Positions 8,688-17,238 of a DNA stretch of 64,000 bases are shown one piece after another. Source of the DNA: Fervidibacillus halotolerans (lineage in GTDB: Bacteria > Bacillota > Bacilli > Bacillales > Caldibacillaceae); assembly GCF_026547205.1 (NCBI RefSeq), contig NZ_CP106877.1, positions 698,001-762,000 of the forward strand, in the 5' to 3' direction. Every line of letters begins with the position of its first letter. The first letter of the stretch is position 1. Under the pieces are notes generated by a model. That model had not been told where the DNA came from. It did no database searches and saw only the letters and a program-made list of their open reading frames with translations. A program made the translations under genes and the position numbers.

Positions 8688-9353
8688 ATGAAAAATTGGA
8701 AGAAAAACAAGGATAATCGATATATTAACCTTTTTGAAAAATTATATGATGTCTACGGTCCGCAAAAATGGTGGCCAGCAGACACTCCCTTTGAAGTGGT
8801 CATAGGTGCCATTCTCGTTCAAAATACGAGTTGGAAAAATGTTGAGCGATCTATAAAACGATTAAAACCGTATCTTAGTCATCCAAAAAAACTTGCCCAA
8901 TTGCCGGAAGAAACCCTTGCTCAACTTATTCGATCCAGTGGATTTTATCGTGTGAAAGCGAAAAGAATCAGTGCGTTTTTACGTTGGTTTCAACAATATG
9001 ATTACGAGTTTGATCGGGTAAAAAAAGACGGTGAAAAATTACGAAACGAGTTGCTAGAAATTAACGGCATAGGAAATGAAACGGCTGATGTTATTTTATT
9101 ATATGTATTTCATGTTCCGGTATTTATTGCCGATCGATATGCTCGAACGATTTTCCAACGATTCGGAATCCATGTACCACCTACGTATGAAGAATTCCGC
9201 AAACAAGTTGAATTCCATTTTCCGAAGGATGCGATTTTGTTAAATGAATTCCATGCGTTATTGGTAACACATGGGAAAACGTATTGTAAAAAGAAGCCGA
9301 TTTGTGAAAAATGTCCGATTCAGAATATTTGTCAACGTCGTTTTACGTCATAA
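8688..9353 (+). CDS. HhH-GPD DNA glycosylase with FeS cluster, MagIII-like
   Basis: A 221-aa base-excision repair enzyme of the endonuclease III superfamily. The helix-hairpin-helix and catalytic region reads INGIGNETADVILLY followed by FIADRYARTIF. The catalytic Asp is Asp149, but the Lys of bifunctional endonuclease III (GxGxKTA) is replaced by Glu131, as in the monofunctional MagIII/alkylbase glycosylases. The C-terminus holds four cysteines in CKKKPICEKCPIQNIC, the ligands of a [4Fe-4S] cluster with C-x5-C-x2-C-x5-C spacing. It most likely removes alkylated bases such as 3-methyladenine and lacks AP-lyase activity; that substrate is an inference from the missing Lys. It stands alone, divergent from the envelope gene pair. 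Confidence 0.85.
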   Translation: MKNWKKNKDNRYINLFEKLYDVYGPQKWWPADTPFEVVIGAILVQNTSWKNVERSIKRLKPYLSHPKKLAQLPEETLAQLIRSSGFYRVKAKRISAFLRWFQQYDYEFDRVKKDGEKLRNELLEINGIGNETADVILLYVFHVPVFIADRYARTIFQRFGIHVPPTYEEFRKQVEFHFPKDAILLNEFHALLVTHGKTYCKKKPICEKCPIQNICQRRFTS

Positions 9354-9572
9354 AAAGGACCAAAAAATATGGAATATCCTTTGCATCCTAAATGGAAAAA
9401 TCCACGAAAATACCTATATTATACCCGTATACAATCAAAAAAAGAGACCAAAAATTCGGGTTCTTTGTCAAATCGTGTTGGTGAATAATTTCGTGACTTT
9501 GTTCAGTAAAATGTAATCGGATCAGATTGTCCATTCATCCAAAATCGATTGGAAGTGATTCGTTCCAATCCA

Positions 9573-9649
9573 GTGGCACGGCCCCGCCTCCTCGTCACAA
9601 CGTTTCCACGGGGTCTTAAGGCTCGTGCTTTCCCCGCAGGAGTCGCCAC
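9573..9649 (-). repeat. GC-rich Bacillaceae-type interspersed repeat
   Basis: This 77-bp segment is far more GC-rich than its surroundings and begins GTGGC and ends GCCAC, so its ends are inverted. Read on the minus strand it starts TGGCGACTCCTGCGGGGAAA and continues with GCACGAGCC...AAGACCCCG. I recognise this pattern as a short repeat scattered between genes in many Bacillaceae genomes. Its function is unknown to me. Only one copy occurs in this window. Confidence 0.55.
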
Positions 9650-9670
9650 CAATGAAACTTCAATAATGAT

Positions 9671-9740
9671 GAGACAAGTGACAGTACTCCTTTAAATGGG
9701 GTTTGGCGATTCCATTTACTAAGGGAGTGTCACTTGTCTC
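9671..9740. repeat. Long imperfect inverted repeat
   Basis: GAGACAAGTGACAGTACTCC begins the left arm and GGGAGTGTCACTTGTCTC ends the right arm; with the ATGG/CCAT inner ends the arms span about 28 bases around a short loop. TTTT follows on the plus strand. It could be a terminator for the glycosylase transcript or the end of a lost insertion element; the gene stop is more than 300 bp upstream. No gene is visible from here to the MCP stop at 10038. Confidence 0.6.
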
Positions 9741-10037
9741 TTTTGATCAAAAAAGTGCTGGTTTTTAGTCACCAATACCAAAAATTATAGAGGCAAAATT
9801 CGTCCCTTTATCGTTGTTTGAGGAAGTAAAAAGGATGTCATCGTCCTATGCATTTTCCTGTAAGTAAGGATCATTTTTCTTTTAACTGAAGTTCCAAGCT
9901 CAACTAGAAGGAAAACATTCTCCTGTTTGTTAAACAAAAAATTTGATCAATAAAATATACTCACGGAATCATTTGCATATCGTTATCTTTATACGAATAA
10001 ACATTGTGAAGTTAAACATTTTAAAAAACATATATTT

Positions 10038-11771
10038 TTACGAAACCTGTTTGATTAGTTCATCGATTTTTTGAATCATCAATTCGGATACTTCCACTAA
10101 CTGATTGTACATTTCCTCCGCACTTTGTAAGTCGTTATTTTTATAATAATCTATCGCCCCTTTGGCATATTCATGTACTTTTTTATGCGGCTCTTCAATT
10201 TCCTGAAAAGCCATATTATTTTTCACTTGTTCCAGTTCATGTCCGTAATACCACTTTCCTAACCGGCAATCTTTGTGAGAAATGACTTCCTTGGAATCCA
10301 TCTCTTCCACTCCGAGAAGGACATTGTATACTTTCCATTTCCAAAGGAGGTGATCGGTTTTTGCCATTTGTAAAATATCTTTTTCAGTTAAGTATAAATT
10401 GAGTCGTAAGAATAGATTTCGATAATCTTCCATATCCTTACTTAATTCGTAAAATAGTTTTCCCGTTTCTTTCGCGATTTGTTGTGTTTCTGTACTTTGA
10501 TTAAAAATATTCGTCATCCTCGAGGAAATATCTTGAATGGCTGCCGTTTGTGCTTCACCCATCGCTGCAATTTGTGAGGTGGATTCGGTAATGGTTTTCA
10601 TATTTTCCACGATTTGATCTAACGCTTGCTCCGCATAACCTGATTCGGTTACACTTTTTTCAACAAGTTCTCCCGTTTGGACGATTTTTTCCGTTACATT
10701 GTTTGAACCTTCCAGCAAATGATTTAAACTCGTCGTAATTTGTTCAATTTGCATATTCGTATTTTCCGACAGTTTCCGAATTTCAGAGGCAACAACGGCA
10801 AATCCCTTTCCATGTTCCCCGACACGAGCAGCCTCGATACTTGCATTTAATGCGAGCAAATTCGTTTGATCAGCAATTTCTTTGATCATCGTGATAAATG
10901 TTTCCGCATTTTTAATTTCTTTTGTTAATCGGTTAACATGATCTTGAAGGGTATGGAAAACATCACCCATTTGATGGATGTTTGTAAGGGATTGTTGGAT
11001 CGTACCTTTACTTTTTTCGGCAGATTGAAGCGCATCATTCGTTTCTTCGGCTACTTTTTCAATATTATTGGAAATATCTTCAATACTTGCTGAGATTTCT
11101 TCAGAGTTAGCAGTCACATTATGAATTTCATCGATTTGCTTTTCCATACTAAAAATTAATTGTTTTGTCTTTTCCGATCGACAAATACGGTTTAGCATAT
11201 CGGACATCCGTTTTAAAAAATCCGCTTCCGTACGATCGACATAGGTTTGTACAATCAACTGCAAATCGTACGTTGCTAATTTTTGAATCGCACTTAAATA
11301 ATCCATCAATTGTTTCGGCTTATTTGTTAATTTCTCGATTAATATTCCTGTAATCAATTGGACGAATATTTGATAAGCTGGGATAAATAATTCAGGTGTA
11401 ATATGAATTTTACTTTTTACTTTCCCAATGGAAATTCGGGAATCGATATATTGTTGATTTACCTTTGCCTCAAAAAACTCCTCGATATATTTTGAAAGTA
11501 AACGTTGAAAATGTTCTTCATTGGAATAGGTAAGAGCAATTTCTTTTAATTGGCCATCACTTGTAAAGTAACGGAACAATTTTTCACAAATTTTGGATTT
11601 ATAGGGAAGGATGAGTTCCCCAGCTTCCCGAACGAATGTTAACGTTTCCTTATCAATACATGAAAAACCTAATCGTTTTTTTGCTCGTTCATTAATTTGT
11701 TCAATGTCGGTTTCCGTTGGTGAGTCGATCAGCTCATTCCAGTTTTTTGCTTTTTGTAAGATAATTTGCAT
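10038..11771 (-). CDS. Soluble chemoreceptor: protoglobin sensor - MCP - CZB domain
   Basis: A 577-aa cytoplasmic methyl-accepting chemotaxis protein without membrane segments, starting at ATG with AAAGGAG upstream. Residues about 35-185 align without gaps to the HemAT globin sensor ([14 protein letters not shown] against IEKRNRIASIHLRI). The proximal haem His of HemAT is Lys119 here, the distal Tyr is Phe66 and the following Trp is Leu128, so haem binding is doubtful. The middle is the signalling hairpin with [20 protein letters not shown] and [12 protein letters not shown], which contacts CheA/CheW. The C-terminal 95 residues are a CZB zinc-binding domain: [22 protein letters not shown] and [10 protein letters not shown] supply the three His and one Cys. 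It may report oxygen-unrelated cytoplasmic signals plus zinc or hypochlorite. No other chemotaxis gene is nearby. Confidence 0.85.
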   Translation of the reverse strand: MQIILQKAKNWNELIDSPTETDIEQINERAKKRLGFSCIDKETLTFVREAGELILPYKSKICEKLFRYFTSDGQLKEIALTYSNEEHFQRLLSKYIEEFFEAKVNQQYIDSRISIGKVKSKIHITPELFIPAYQIFVQLITGILIEKLTNKPKQLMDYLSAIQKLATYDLQLIVQTYVDRTEADFLKRMSDMLNRICRSEKTKQLIFSMEKQIDEIHNVTANSEEISASIEDISNNIEKVAEETNDALQSAEKSKGTIQQSLTNIHQMGDVFHTLQDHVNRLTKEIKNAETFITMIKEIADQTNLLALNASIEAARVGEHGKGFAVVASEIRKLSENTNMQIEQITTSLNHLLEGSNNVTEKIVQTGELVEKSVTESGYAEQALDQIVENMKTITESTSQIAAMGEAQTAAIQDISSRMTNIFNQSTETQQIAKETGKLFYELSKDMEDYRNLFLRLNLYLTEKDILQMAKTDHLLWKWKVYNVLLGVEEMDSKEVISHKDCRLGKWYYGHELEQVKNNMAFQEIEEPHKKVHEYAKGAIDYYKNNDLQSAEEMYNQLVEVSELMIQKIDELIKQVS

Positions 11772-12094
11772 GTTCCTTACTCCTTTCGTTGGAATATTTT
11801 ATTTTCTTATAATAATAGACGGTGTTAGAAGAAAGTTGGAATAAAGATACTTTATTTGTTCTGTCGTTATTCTTTCAATTATATAAAAGATTGGGACAAT
11901 TTTCGTTTTGGACCGATTTTTCCTTTTGATGTAGCACTATTCCTGCTTTAAAAAATGTCGGAAATGTTATTTTATTTTTATATTACTATAAATGTATGAA
12001 GGAAAGAAGTAGTTTTGGACAGATATTTTATCTTATCTTTAATCGATTATTGATTTATCAATGAAAGTAATATGGAAAGGAAGGAGTGGTACCA
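11772..12094. other. Intergenic region between MCP and gene relic
   Basis: An AT-rich 323-bp stretch upstream of the MCP gene. It should hold the MCP promoter, but several AT-rich hexamers compete and none stands out. No ORF or stable hairpin is evident. Confidence 0.35.
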
Positions 12095-12244
12095 GTGAAA
12101 AAAGCGATGATTTTATTTGCTAATGGTTATGAAGAAATCGAGGCATTGACCGTGGTCGATTATTTAAGGAGAGCGGAAATCCCCATCGATATGGTAACGA
12201 TTACTGGAAAATTACATGTTTATTTTCGGTTTAACGGCAGATGA
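12095..12244 (+). pseudogene. 5' fragment of a DJ-1/PfpI family gene
   Basis: A GTG start with a good GGAAGGAG Shine-Dalgarno opens a frame that encodes KKAMILFANGYEEIEALTVV and continues DYLRRAEIPIDMVTITGK. This is the first beta-alpha unit of DJ-1/PfpI proteins, including the conserved Glu of the FANG-EEIE motif. After about 40 residues similarity ends and a stop follows; the nucleophilic Cys region is absent. The sequence continues directly into a fragment of glycogen phosphorylase in another frame, so this is a deletion or fusion scar rather than a short functional protein. Confidence 0.8.
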
Positions 12245-12374
12245 AGTGTTAAATTATTACAAAAACGGTGTGTACAATTTGAGGGATATATACAATACAG
12301 ACGAACGGGTTCGGATCGTACTTGAACAGTTGAATCGAGGGGAATTCTGTGAATATGTGATCAAAGGGTTTTGA
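12216..12374 (+). pseudogene. C-terminal fragment of glycogen phosphorylase (GlgP)
   Basis: This frame reads MFIFGLTADEVLNYYKNG and then VYNLRDIYNTDERVRIVLEQLNRG. It matches the segment near the C-terminus of bacterial alpha-glucan phosphorylases (FGLT-EEV---Y and R-YY--D-RI--V-DQL--G). The catalytic and pyridoxal-phosphate regions are absent. The reading frame degenerates after EFCEYVIKGF, and a further frame near 12375-12440 (FPFERDDELYKIY) may be the continuation. There is no separate start signal. The fragment is fused out of frame to the DJ-1 fragment around 12205-12216. Confidence 0.75.
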
Positions 12375-12774
12375 GTTGGATTCGAAGATGGTTTCCATTT
12401 GAAAGAGACGATGAGTTGTATAAAATATACGAATGTACTAATTTCCTCATTATTAGGTAATTTTCTTTTTTTCATAGTTTTTATCATTTAGCCCATTTTG
12501 AACGGGTTTAAATCATCTGTGTCACCTATTGTATTTACCCGTGTTTAATTTTTGGGGATTTCTCGTACAATTAGAGAACCGTTTCAGACCGATTCAAAAG
12601 TGACCAATTTAGTATTTGAAACATCCATAGTATATTCCCTGTGATAAACAGCTGTTTGCCAAAAGAGCTTAATAATAGGGACTTCTCGTACAACGCATTC
12701 ATATTTGATGAAAATAAGAAACCATTAAAATGAATTGAGATTCGTACATATGAGAACCGATCCTACTGTCGGAA
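12375..12774. other. Non-coding stretch with a spaced direct repeat
   Basis: No gene is recognised. GGGATTTCTCGTACAA at 12555-12570 recurs as GGGACTTCTCGTACAA at 12677-12692, identical at 15 of 16 positions. The first 80 bases probably carry the decayed end of the glgP fragment. Confidence 0.45.
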
Positions 12775-12806
12775 AATAAAAAGCCTAGTCATTGAACGAC
12801 TAGACT
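12775..12806 (-). terminator. Terminator of the aldo/keto reductase gene
   Basis: On the minus strand AGTCTAGTC pairs with GACTAGGCT (one G-U pair) over a 7-base loop and is followed by TTTT. It lies 27 bp beyond the stop codon. Confidence 0.85.
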
Positions 12807-12832
12807 TTGGAAAAAGTTTGAGAGATGATGTT

Positions 12833-13657
12833 TTATCTTCTATGAAATTCGGAAGGAACCGCATTGATGCGCTCGTTTCGATCTAACTGGGCGATTTTTT
12901 CCACGTCCTCACTGGACAGTTCAAAATCAAATACGTCAAAGTTTTCTTCAATTCGCGATGGTGTGACCGATTTTGGAATCACGATTGTATTTCGCTCAAT
13001 ATGCCAACGGAGGATGACTTGGGCCGGTGTTTTTTCGTATTTTTCAGCGATCCCCTTAATCACTTCATCTTGTAACACATCCCGTCCGTTCATCAGTGGA
13101 CTATAGCTTTCCAAAATGATTCCGTGGGATTCACAAAATTCTTTTAATTCCTTCTGTTGTAAGTATGGATGGCATTCCACTTGGTTGACGACCGGAACGA
13201 TTTCACATTCATCCAAAACCCGTTGTAAATGATCAATGTCAAAGTTACATACTCCGATTGCTCTTACCCGTCCATCTTTATAAAGCTTTTCCAATGCTTT
13301 ATAAGTATCGATGTATTGGTCATATTTTGGCATCGGCCAATGAATTAAATACATATCGACGTAATCGAGACCTAATCGTTCTAGACTTGCATCGAATGCT
13401 TTTAAAGTCGAATCATATCCTTGATCGGCATTCCAAACTTTTGTTGTTAAAAAAATCTCTTCACGGAGAACGTCTGTTTCTCGTAATGCCTTTCCGACAC
13501 CTTCCTCATTTCGATAGATCATCGCTGTGTCAATCGATCGATAACCGGTTTCCAACGCTTTTTTTACAACGACATCTGCCGTTTCATTTGGCACTTGCCA
13601 AACACCAAACCCGAGTTGGGGAATTTTGACACCGTTGTTTAAAGTTAAATAATTCAT
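12833..13657 (-). CDS. Aldo/keto reductase, YvgN/YtbE type
   Basis: An NADPH-dependent aldo/keto reductase of 274 aa, the usual family length. The ATG at 13657 is preferred because AAAGGAAGG lies just upstream; an in-frame TTG further up would include it. The catalytic tetrad is Asp43 and Tyr48 (SIDTAMIYRNEEGVG), Lys73 (TTKVWNADQG) and His106 (YLIHWP). The NADPH phosphate loop is IPKSVTPSRIEEN. Similarity is close to Bacillus YvgN and YtbE, which reduce methylglyoxal and other small aldehydes, and to 2,5-diketogluconate reductases. It is a single-gene unit with its own terminator. The natural substrate cannot be told from sequence. Confidence 0.9.
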   Translation of the reverse strand: MNYLTLNNGVKIPQLGFGVWQVPNETADVVVKKALETGYRSIDTAMIYRNEEGVGKALRETDVLREEIFLTTKVWNADQGYDSTLKAFDASLERLGLDYVDMYLIHWPMPKYDQYIDTYKALEKLYKDGRVRAIGVCNFDIDHLQRVLDECEIVPVVNQVECHPYLQQKELKEFCESHGIILESYSPLMNGRDVLQDEVIKGIAEKYEKTPAQVILRWHIERNTIVIPKSVTPSRIEENFDVFDFELSSEDVEKIAQLDRNERINAVPSEFHRR

Positions 13658-13893
13658 TGCATTCCTTCCTTTCAAAGAATATTGTCTGTCAATTGGTTGA
13701 ATGAAAGCGTCAACGCGGAAACATTCTGTAATTTATATTATATCATAGGGAATTCCTTCAAAAAACAACATCCGTTTTAAACCGACCAATTTGCCATTCT
13801 GTTTTAAAACACTGCACCTCATTTGATTCAAAAGTTGAAAAGGTGGGGACTTCACAAACTATAAAAAAATTTAAAGAATCTTTTCAAATCCTG

Positions 13894-13922
13894 TTGACAA
13901 ATAGTAGAAAAGGGAGTAGATT
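13894..13922 (+). promoter_or_regulatory. Candidate sigma-A promoter of K+ transporter gene
   Basis: TTGACA at 13894-13899, a 17-bp spacer and TAGATT at 13917-13922. Transcription from here would give a leader of about 235 nt before the Ktr start. I looked for a c-di-AMP (ydaO-type) riboswitch, which precedes ktr genes in some bacilli, and did not see its conserved sequences. Confidence 0.55.
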
Positions 13923-14167
13923 ATAGCTGTTTAAATGGTCGATTCGATCGATCGTTCTGTACAAGCCGATTATACTAGCGATAGATTTTACAAGTTAGAA
14001 GGTTTAATGGAGTAAAAACAGTTCTATGGAGACAGTTTCGATTTCCACCAAATCGGGTTACTTCCATTTTAAAAAAAGAAGTCGATGGAAATGGTTTATT
14101 TATATTTCCGTTATTCGTTCATTAAATCACAAAATATGATAACGTCATTTAAAAGAGGATGGGAAAA

Positions 14168-15505
14168 ATGAATAAGCTCATTACTTGGATGTTAATGCAT
14201 ATGAATTTGAATCCGACGAGAAAATTAGCGTTTAGTTTTTTCATTGTCATCGTTGCCGGAGCGTTGTTACTGAAATTGCCTATTTCCCATCAATACCCGA
14301 TATCTTGGAGCGATGCTTTTTTTACCGCAACTTCAGCGACGACTGTAACCGGTTTAGCGGTAGTTGATATAGGAGAGGCTTTTACCATTTTCGGACAAAT
14401 CGTCATTATGCTTTTAATTCAATTTGGTGGAACGGGAACGATGGTTTTCGCGATCTTTTTATTAATGATGTTTGGCAAAAAAATCGGATTAAAGGAAAGA
14501 TTGTTAGTTCAAAATTCCTTAAATCAAAATCACTTAGGTGGTATCATTCCACTCGTTCGTTCCTTACTCCTTTATACGTTTATCATCGAAGGAATTGGCT
14601 TTTTATTTTTGTCCTTTCGATGGGTGCCCGAATTTGGATGGAAAACCGGTTTATTTGTCAGTTTATTCCATTCTGTGTCTGCCTTTAATAACGCGGGTTT
14701 TTCCTTATGGAAGGATAATCTGTCCGCATTTGTCGGGGACCCGATTGTCAATATCGTTATTTCCATTCTTTTTATTATCGGTGGAATTGGATTTATCGTC
14801 ATGAAAGATATTTGGAAAAGGAAAAGGTTTCAAAAATTATCCCTTCATTCAAAATTGATGATTGTTGGAACCTTATTGATTAATGTGATTGCAACATTGA
14901 TGATCTTTTTTCTGGAATATGGAAATGGGGATACAATTGGAAATCTATCAATCTCTGAAAAGTGGTTCGGCAGTTATTTTCAAGCTGTAACAACCCGTAC
15001 GGCAGGATTTAATACGTTAGACATCGGTGCAATGACCCCTGCTTCCTTGTTTTTTATGATGGGCTTAATGTTTATCGGCGCAGGGAGTGCATCAACGGCA
15101 GGGGGAATAAAATTAACGACCTTTATTATTTTAATCTTTTCGATGGTTACGTATTTAACGTATAAAAAAGAAACGGTTTTATACCATCGGGCAATTAAAA
15201 AAGCGACCATTTTCCGTTCGTTGACAATTGTAACGGTCAGTTTATTATTGATCTTTGTTGCGATTTTTATTTTAACCATTACAGAAAAATTCCCTTTTAT
15301 CCAAATTGCATTTGAAGTCTTTTCCTCATTTGGAACCGTTGGATTATCTACAGGGATCACGGGGGATTTATCTCTCATCGGAAAAATTGTGATTATCGTC
15401 ATGATGTTTATCGGAAGAATTGGGCCTTTAACTTTTGCATTCCTATTTACAAAGAAACTCAATACACCGATTCGTTATCCGGAAGAGGAAGTGTTTACAG
15501 GATAA
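14168..15505 (+). CDS. KtrB/KtrD-type potassium uptake membrane subunit
   Basis: A 445-aa Trk/Ktr/HKT superfamily channel subunit; the ATG at 14168 gives AGAGGATGGG as Shine-Dalgarno. Four pore repeats are visible through their filter segments: TTVTGLAVVD, FNNAGFSLW, TRTAGFNTLD and GTVGLSTGI, each contributing the conserved glycine. GAGSASTAGGIKLTT is the intramembrane-loop region and the protein ends TPIRYPEEEVFTG like Bacillus KtrB/KtrD. It needs a cytoplasmic RCK subunit (KtrA or KtrC) for gating; none is encoded beside it or in the window. A second paralogue lies at 49.4 kb. It should import K+ coupled to Na+ under osmotic stress. KtrB versus KtrD cannot be decided without comparison. Confidence 0.92.
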   Translation: MNKLITWMLMHMNLNPTRKLAFSFFIVIVAGALLLKLPISHQYPISWSDAFFTATSATTVTGLAVVDIGEAFTIFGQIVIMLLIQFGGTGTMVFAIFLLMMFGKKIGLKERLLVQNSLNQNHLGGIIPLVRSLLLYTFIIEGIGFLFLSFRWVPEFGWKTGLFVSLFHSVSAFNNAGFSLWKDNLSAFVGDPIVNIVISILFIIGGIGFIVMKDIWKRKRFQKLSLHSKLMIVGTLLINVIATLMIFFLEYGNGDTIGNLSISEKWFGSYFQAVTTRTAGFNTLDIGAMTPASLFFMMGLMFIGAGSASTAGGIKLTTFIILIFSMVTYLTYKKETVLYHRAIKKATIFRSLTIVTVSLLLIFVAIFILTITEKFPFIQIAFEVFSSFGTVGLSTGITGDLSLIGKIVIIVMMFIGRIGPLTFAFLFTKKLNTPIRYPEEEVFTG

Positions 15506-15871
15506 AATCTTTACTTTTCTTTTATTTGTTGTTTGAAATAACTTGCCAATATTCCGTTTCAATGGACAAATCTATGAAAGATTATGCTTACTGCCATTTT
15601 TTCTTTACGAAAGTGGATGCAACCGTATAGTCAAATCCTGCTCGGTTACTGGCTGAACTCGTTATACAATTTCTTTGCTTTTATTATGTGAAGTTTTATC
15701 ATTTTTTTCTCGAACTATATAACATTGTGCTGCTTTGGTGGAATTGGTTTTGCATCTTTTGAAGGATCCGTTAAAGTACTTCGAATTCGCACCATAAAAA
15801 GCGCTCTAGACGTAGGATGAGAGCAATCGCTATTGGGAAGTAATAGAGGGAATAACAAAGGGGAGATTTCT
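15506..15871. other. Intergenic region before lipoate ligase gene
   Basis: This 366-bp stretch has no ORF with a ribosome binding site. A modest hairpin, GCTCT/AGAGC, lies around 15802-15824. The composition shifts from AT-rich to more balanced close to the lipoate ligase start, which fits the atypical composition of that gene. Confidence 0.35.
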
Positions 15872-16861
15872 ATGAAGTACATCGATAATCATGACGTTAT
15901 GGATGCGACGCTGAATTTGGCAATCGAAGAATATGCGCTCACGGAATTGGACATCAATGAAACGTATTTGTTGTTCTACAGTATGACGCCGACGGTCATT
16001 GTCGGTAAAAATCAGAACACAGTCGAGGAAATCAACATGGATTTTGTTCGAGAACATAACGTGACCGTAACACGGCGCCTGTCCGGAGGCGGAGCGGTTT
16101 ATAATGATGAAGGGGACTTAAGCTTCAGTTTCATTACGAAAGATGACGGGAATAGTTTTCATAACTATGAGAAATTTACGAAACCGGTCGTACGTGCTTT
16201 GCGGCAAATGGGTGTATATGCCGAACTTCAAGGGCGGAACGACCTTGTCGTAGATGGTAAAAAGATTAGCGGTAACGCTCAGTTCTTTACACGCGGCCGT
16301 ATGTTCAGTCACGGCACGCTTCTATATGACGTGAATCTGGAAAACGTCGCGCGCGCCCTCAATCCGGATGCGGAAAAGTATTTATCAAAAGGTGTCAAGT
16401 CTGTGCGTAGCCGGGTGACCAATATCCGCGAATATTTAAAAGAAGATATGGACATCAAGACGTTCAAAAGGAAGCTTTTAGAGCACATTTTCGAAGGGAA
16501 AAACGACATTCCCGAATACAAGTTGACGGAAAAAGACTGGAAAAGGATCCAAGAGATTGCCGATAAGCGTTATCGCAATTGGAATTGGGTGTACGGCCGT
16601 TCTCCAAAATTTAACGTGCAGTACAAACATCGATTTCCCGCTGGAACAGTCGACATTCGCCTAAAAGTTAAAAACGGCATGATTAACGAAGTTGCGATTT
16701 TTGGCGATTTCTTCGGTATTGGTGACGTGAAGGATATCGAGGCTCTTCTCATCGGAACACGCTACGATCGGGATGCGGTGAACGACAAACTGGAAACGGT
16801 CGACATCGGTCACTATTTCGGTAAAATCACGAGAGAAGATTTGTTGAGCCTCATGTTTTAA
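15872..16861 (+). CDS. lplJ: Lipoate--protein ligase
   Basis: A 329-aa LplA/LplJ-family enzyme that activates lipoate with ATP and transfers it to lysines of lipoyl domains in 2-oxoacid dehydrogenases and GcvH. The ATG at 15872 has AAAGGGGAG nine bases upstream. Diagnostic motifs are RRLSGGGAVYNDEGDLSFSF (lipoyl-AMP binding), KISGNAQF and SHGTLLYDVNL, and the C-terminal accessory domain is present from about residue 245. Length matches Bacillus LplJ. Base composition is richer in G and C than the neighbours (many CGC, GCG, GAC and GTC codons), which suggests acquisition from a different genome or retention from a higher-GC relative. It is a single-gene unit with a strong terminator. Confidence 0.92.
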   Translation: MKYIDNHDVMDATLNLAIEEYALTELDINETYLLFYSMTPTVIVGKNQNTVEEINMDFVREHNVTVTRRLSGGGAVYNDEGDLSFSFITKDDGNSFHNYEKFTKPVVRALRQMGVYAELQGRNDLVVDGKKISGNAQFFTRGRMFSHGTLLYDVNLENVARALNPDAEKYLSKGVKSVRSRVTNIREYLKEDMDIKTFKRKLLEHIFEGKNDIPEYKLTEKDWKRIQEIADKRYRNWNWVYGRSPKFNVQYKHRFPAGTVDIRLKVKNGMINEVAIFGDFFGIGDVKDIEALLIGTRYDRDAVNDKLETVDIGHYFGKITREDLLSLMF

Positions 16862-16873
16862 TACCGATGTGAG

Positions 16874-16898
16874 AAAGGGTGCGGTCGACGCACCTTTT
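16874..16898 (+). terminator. Terminator of lplJ
   Basis: GGTGCG at 16878-16883 pairs with CGCACC at 16889-16894 over the loop GTCGA, extended by AAA/TTT and followed by TTTT. Confidence 0.9.
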
Positions 16899-17238
16899 CA
16901 TGCTTCTACAATGATTCTTAGTATTTTAAAATTTCTATGATTTCTTCGCTACAAAAAACATTCAATAATCCTCTTTAATCTTTTTCCTTTATACATCGTT
17001 ACTAAAGGCATTCGTTAAGGTGTCAATGAAATACGCGGGTTTCGAAAGGGTCAGTTTGTGAAAAATTGACTGACTACATCTTTCCGAAAGTTGTTCTTTT
17101 GAATATTTCAAAGTCTGAATCGATTTATTAATTCAAATAATTCTTATCGCCCAAGTTGTGAAAGTTTCCATTCAGTAAATCATTGAATTGATGACTTTGT
17201 AATATGAAAAGGAACAACATTGGAATGGTTAACTATTT
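16899..17238. other. Intergenic stretch without recognised features
   Basis: AT-rich sequence between the lplJ terminator and the end of the convergent frameshifted gene. I see no ORF with a start signal and no clear hairpin. Confidence 0.35.

Noticed and set aside
12075-12097. T-box-like GGTACC sequence before the DJ-1 fragment
   Set aside because: GAGTGGTACC resembles the T-box antiterminator core, but no specifier stem, antiterminator or terminator is present.
13923-14167. Possible c-di-AMP riboswitch in the Ktr leader
   Set aside because: The leader is long enough and the gene type fits, but the conserved ydaO-type sequence blocks are absent.
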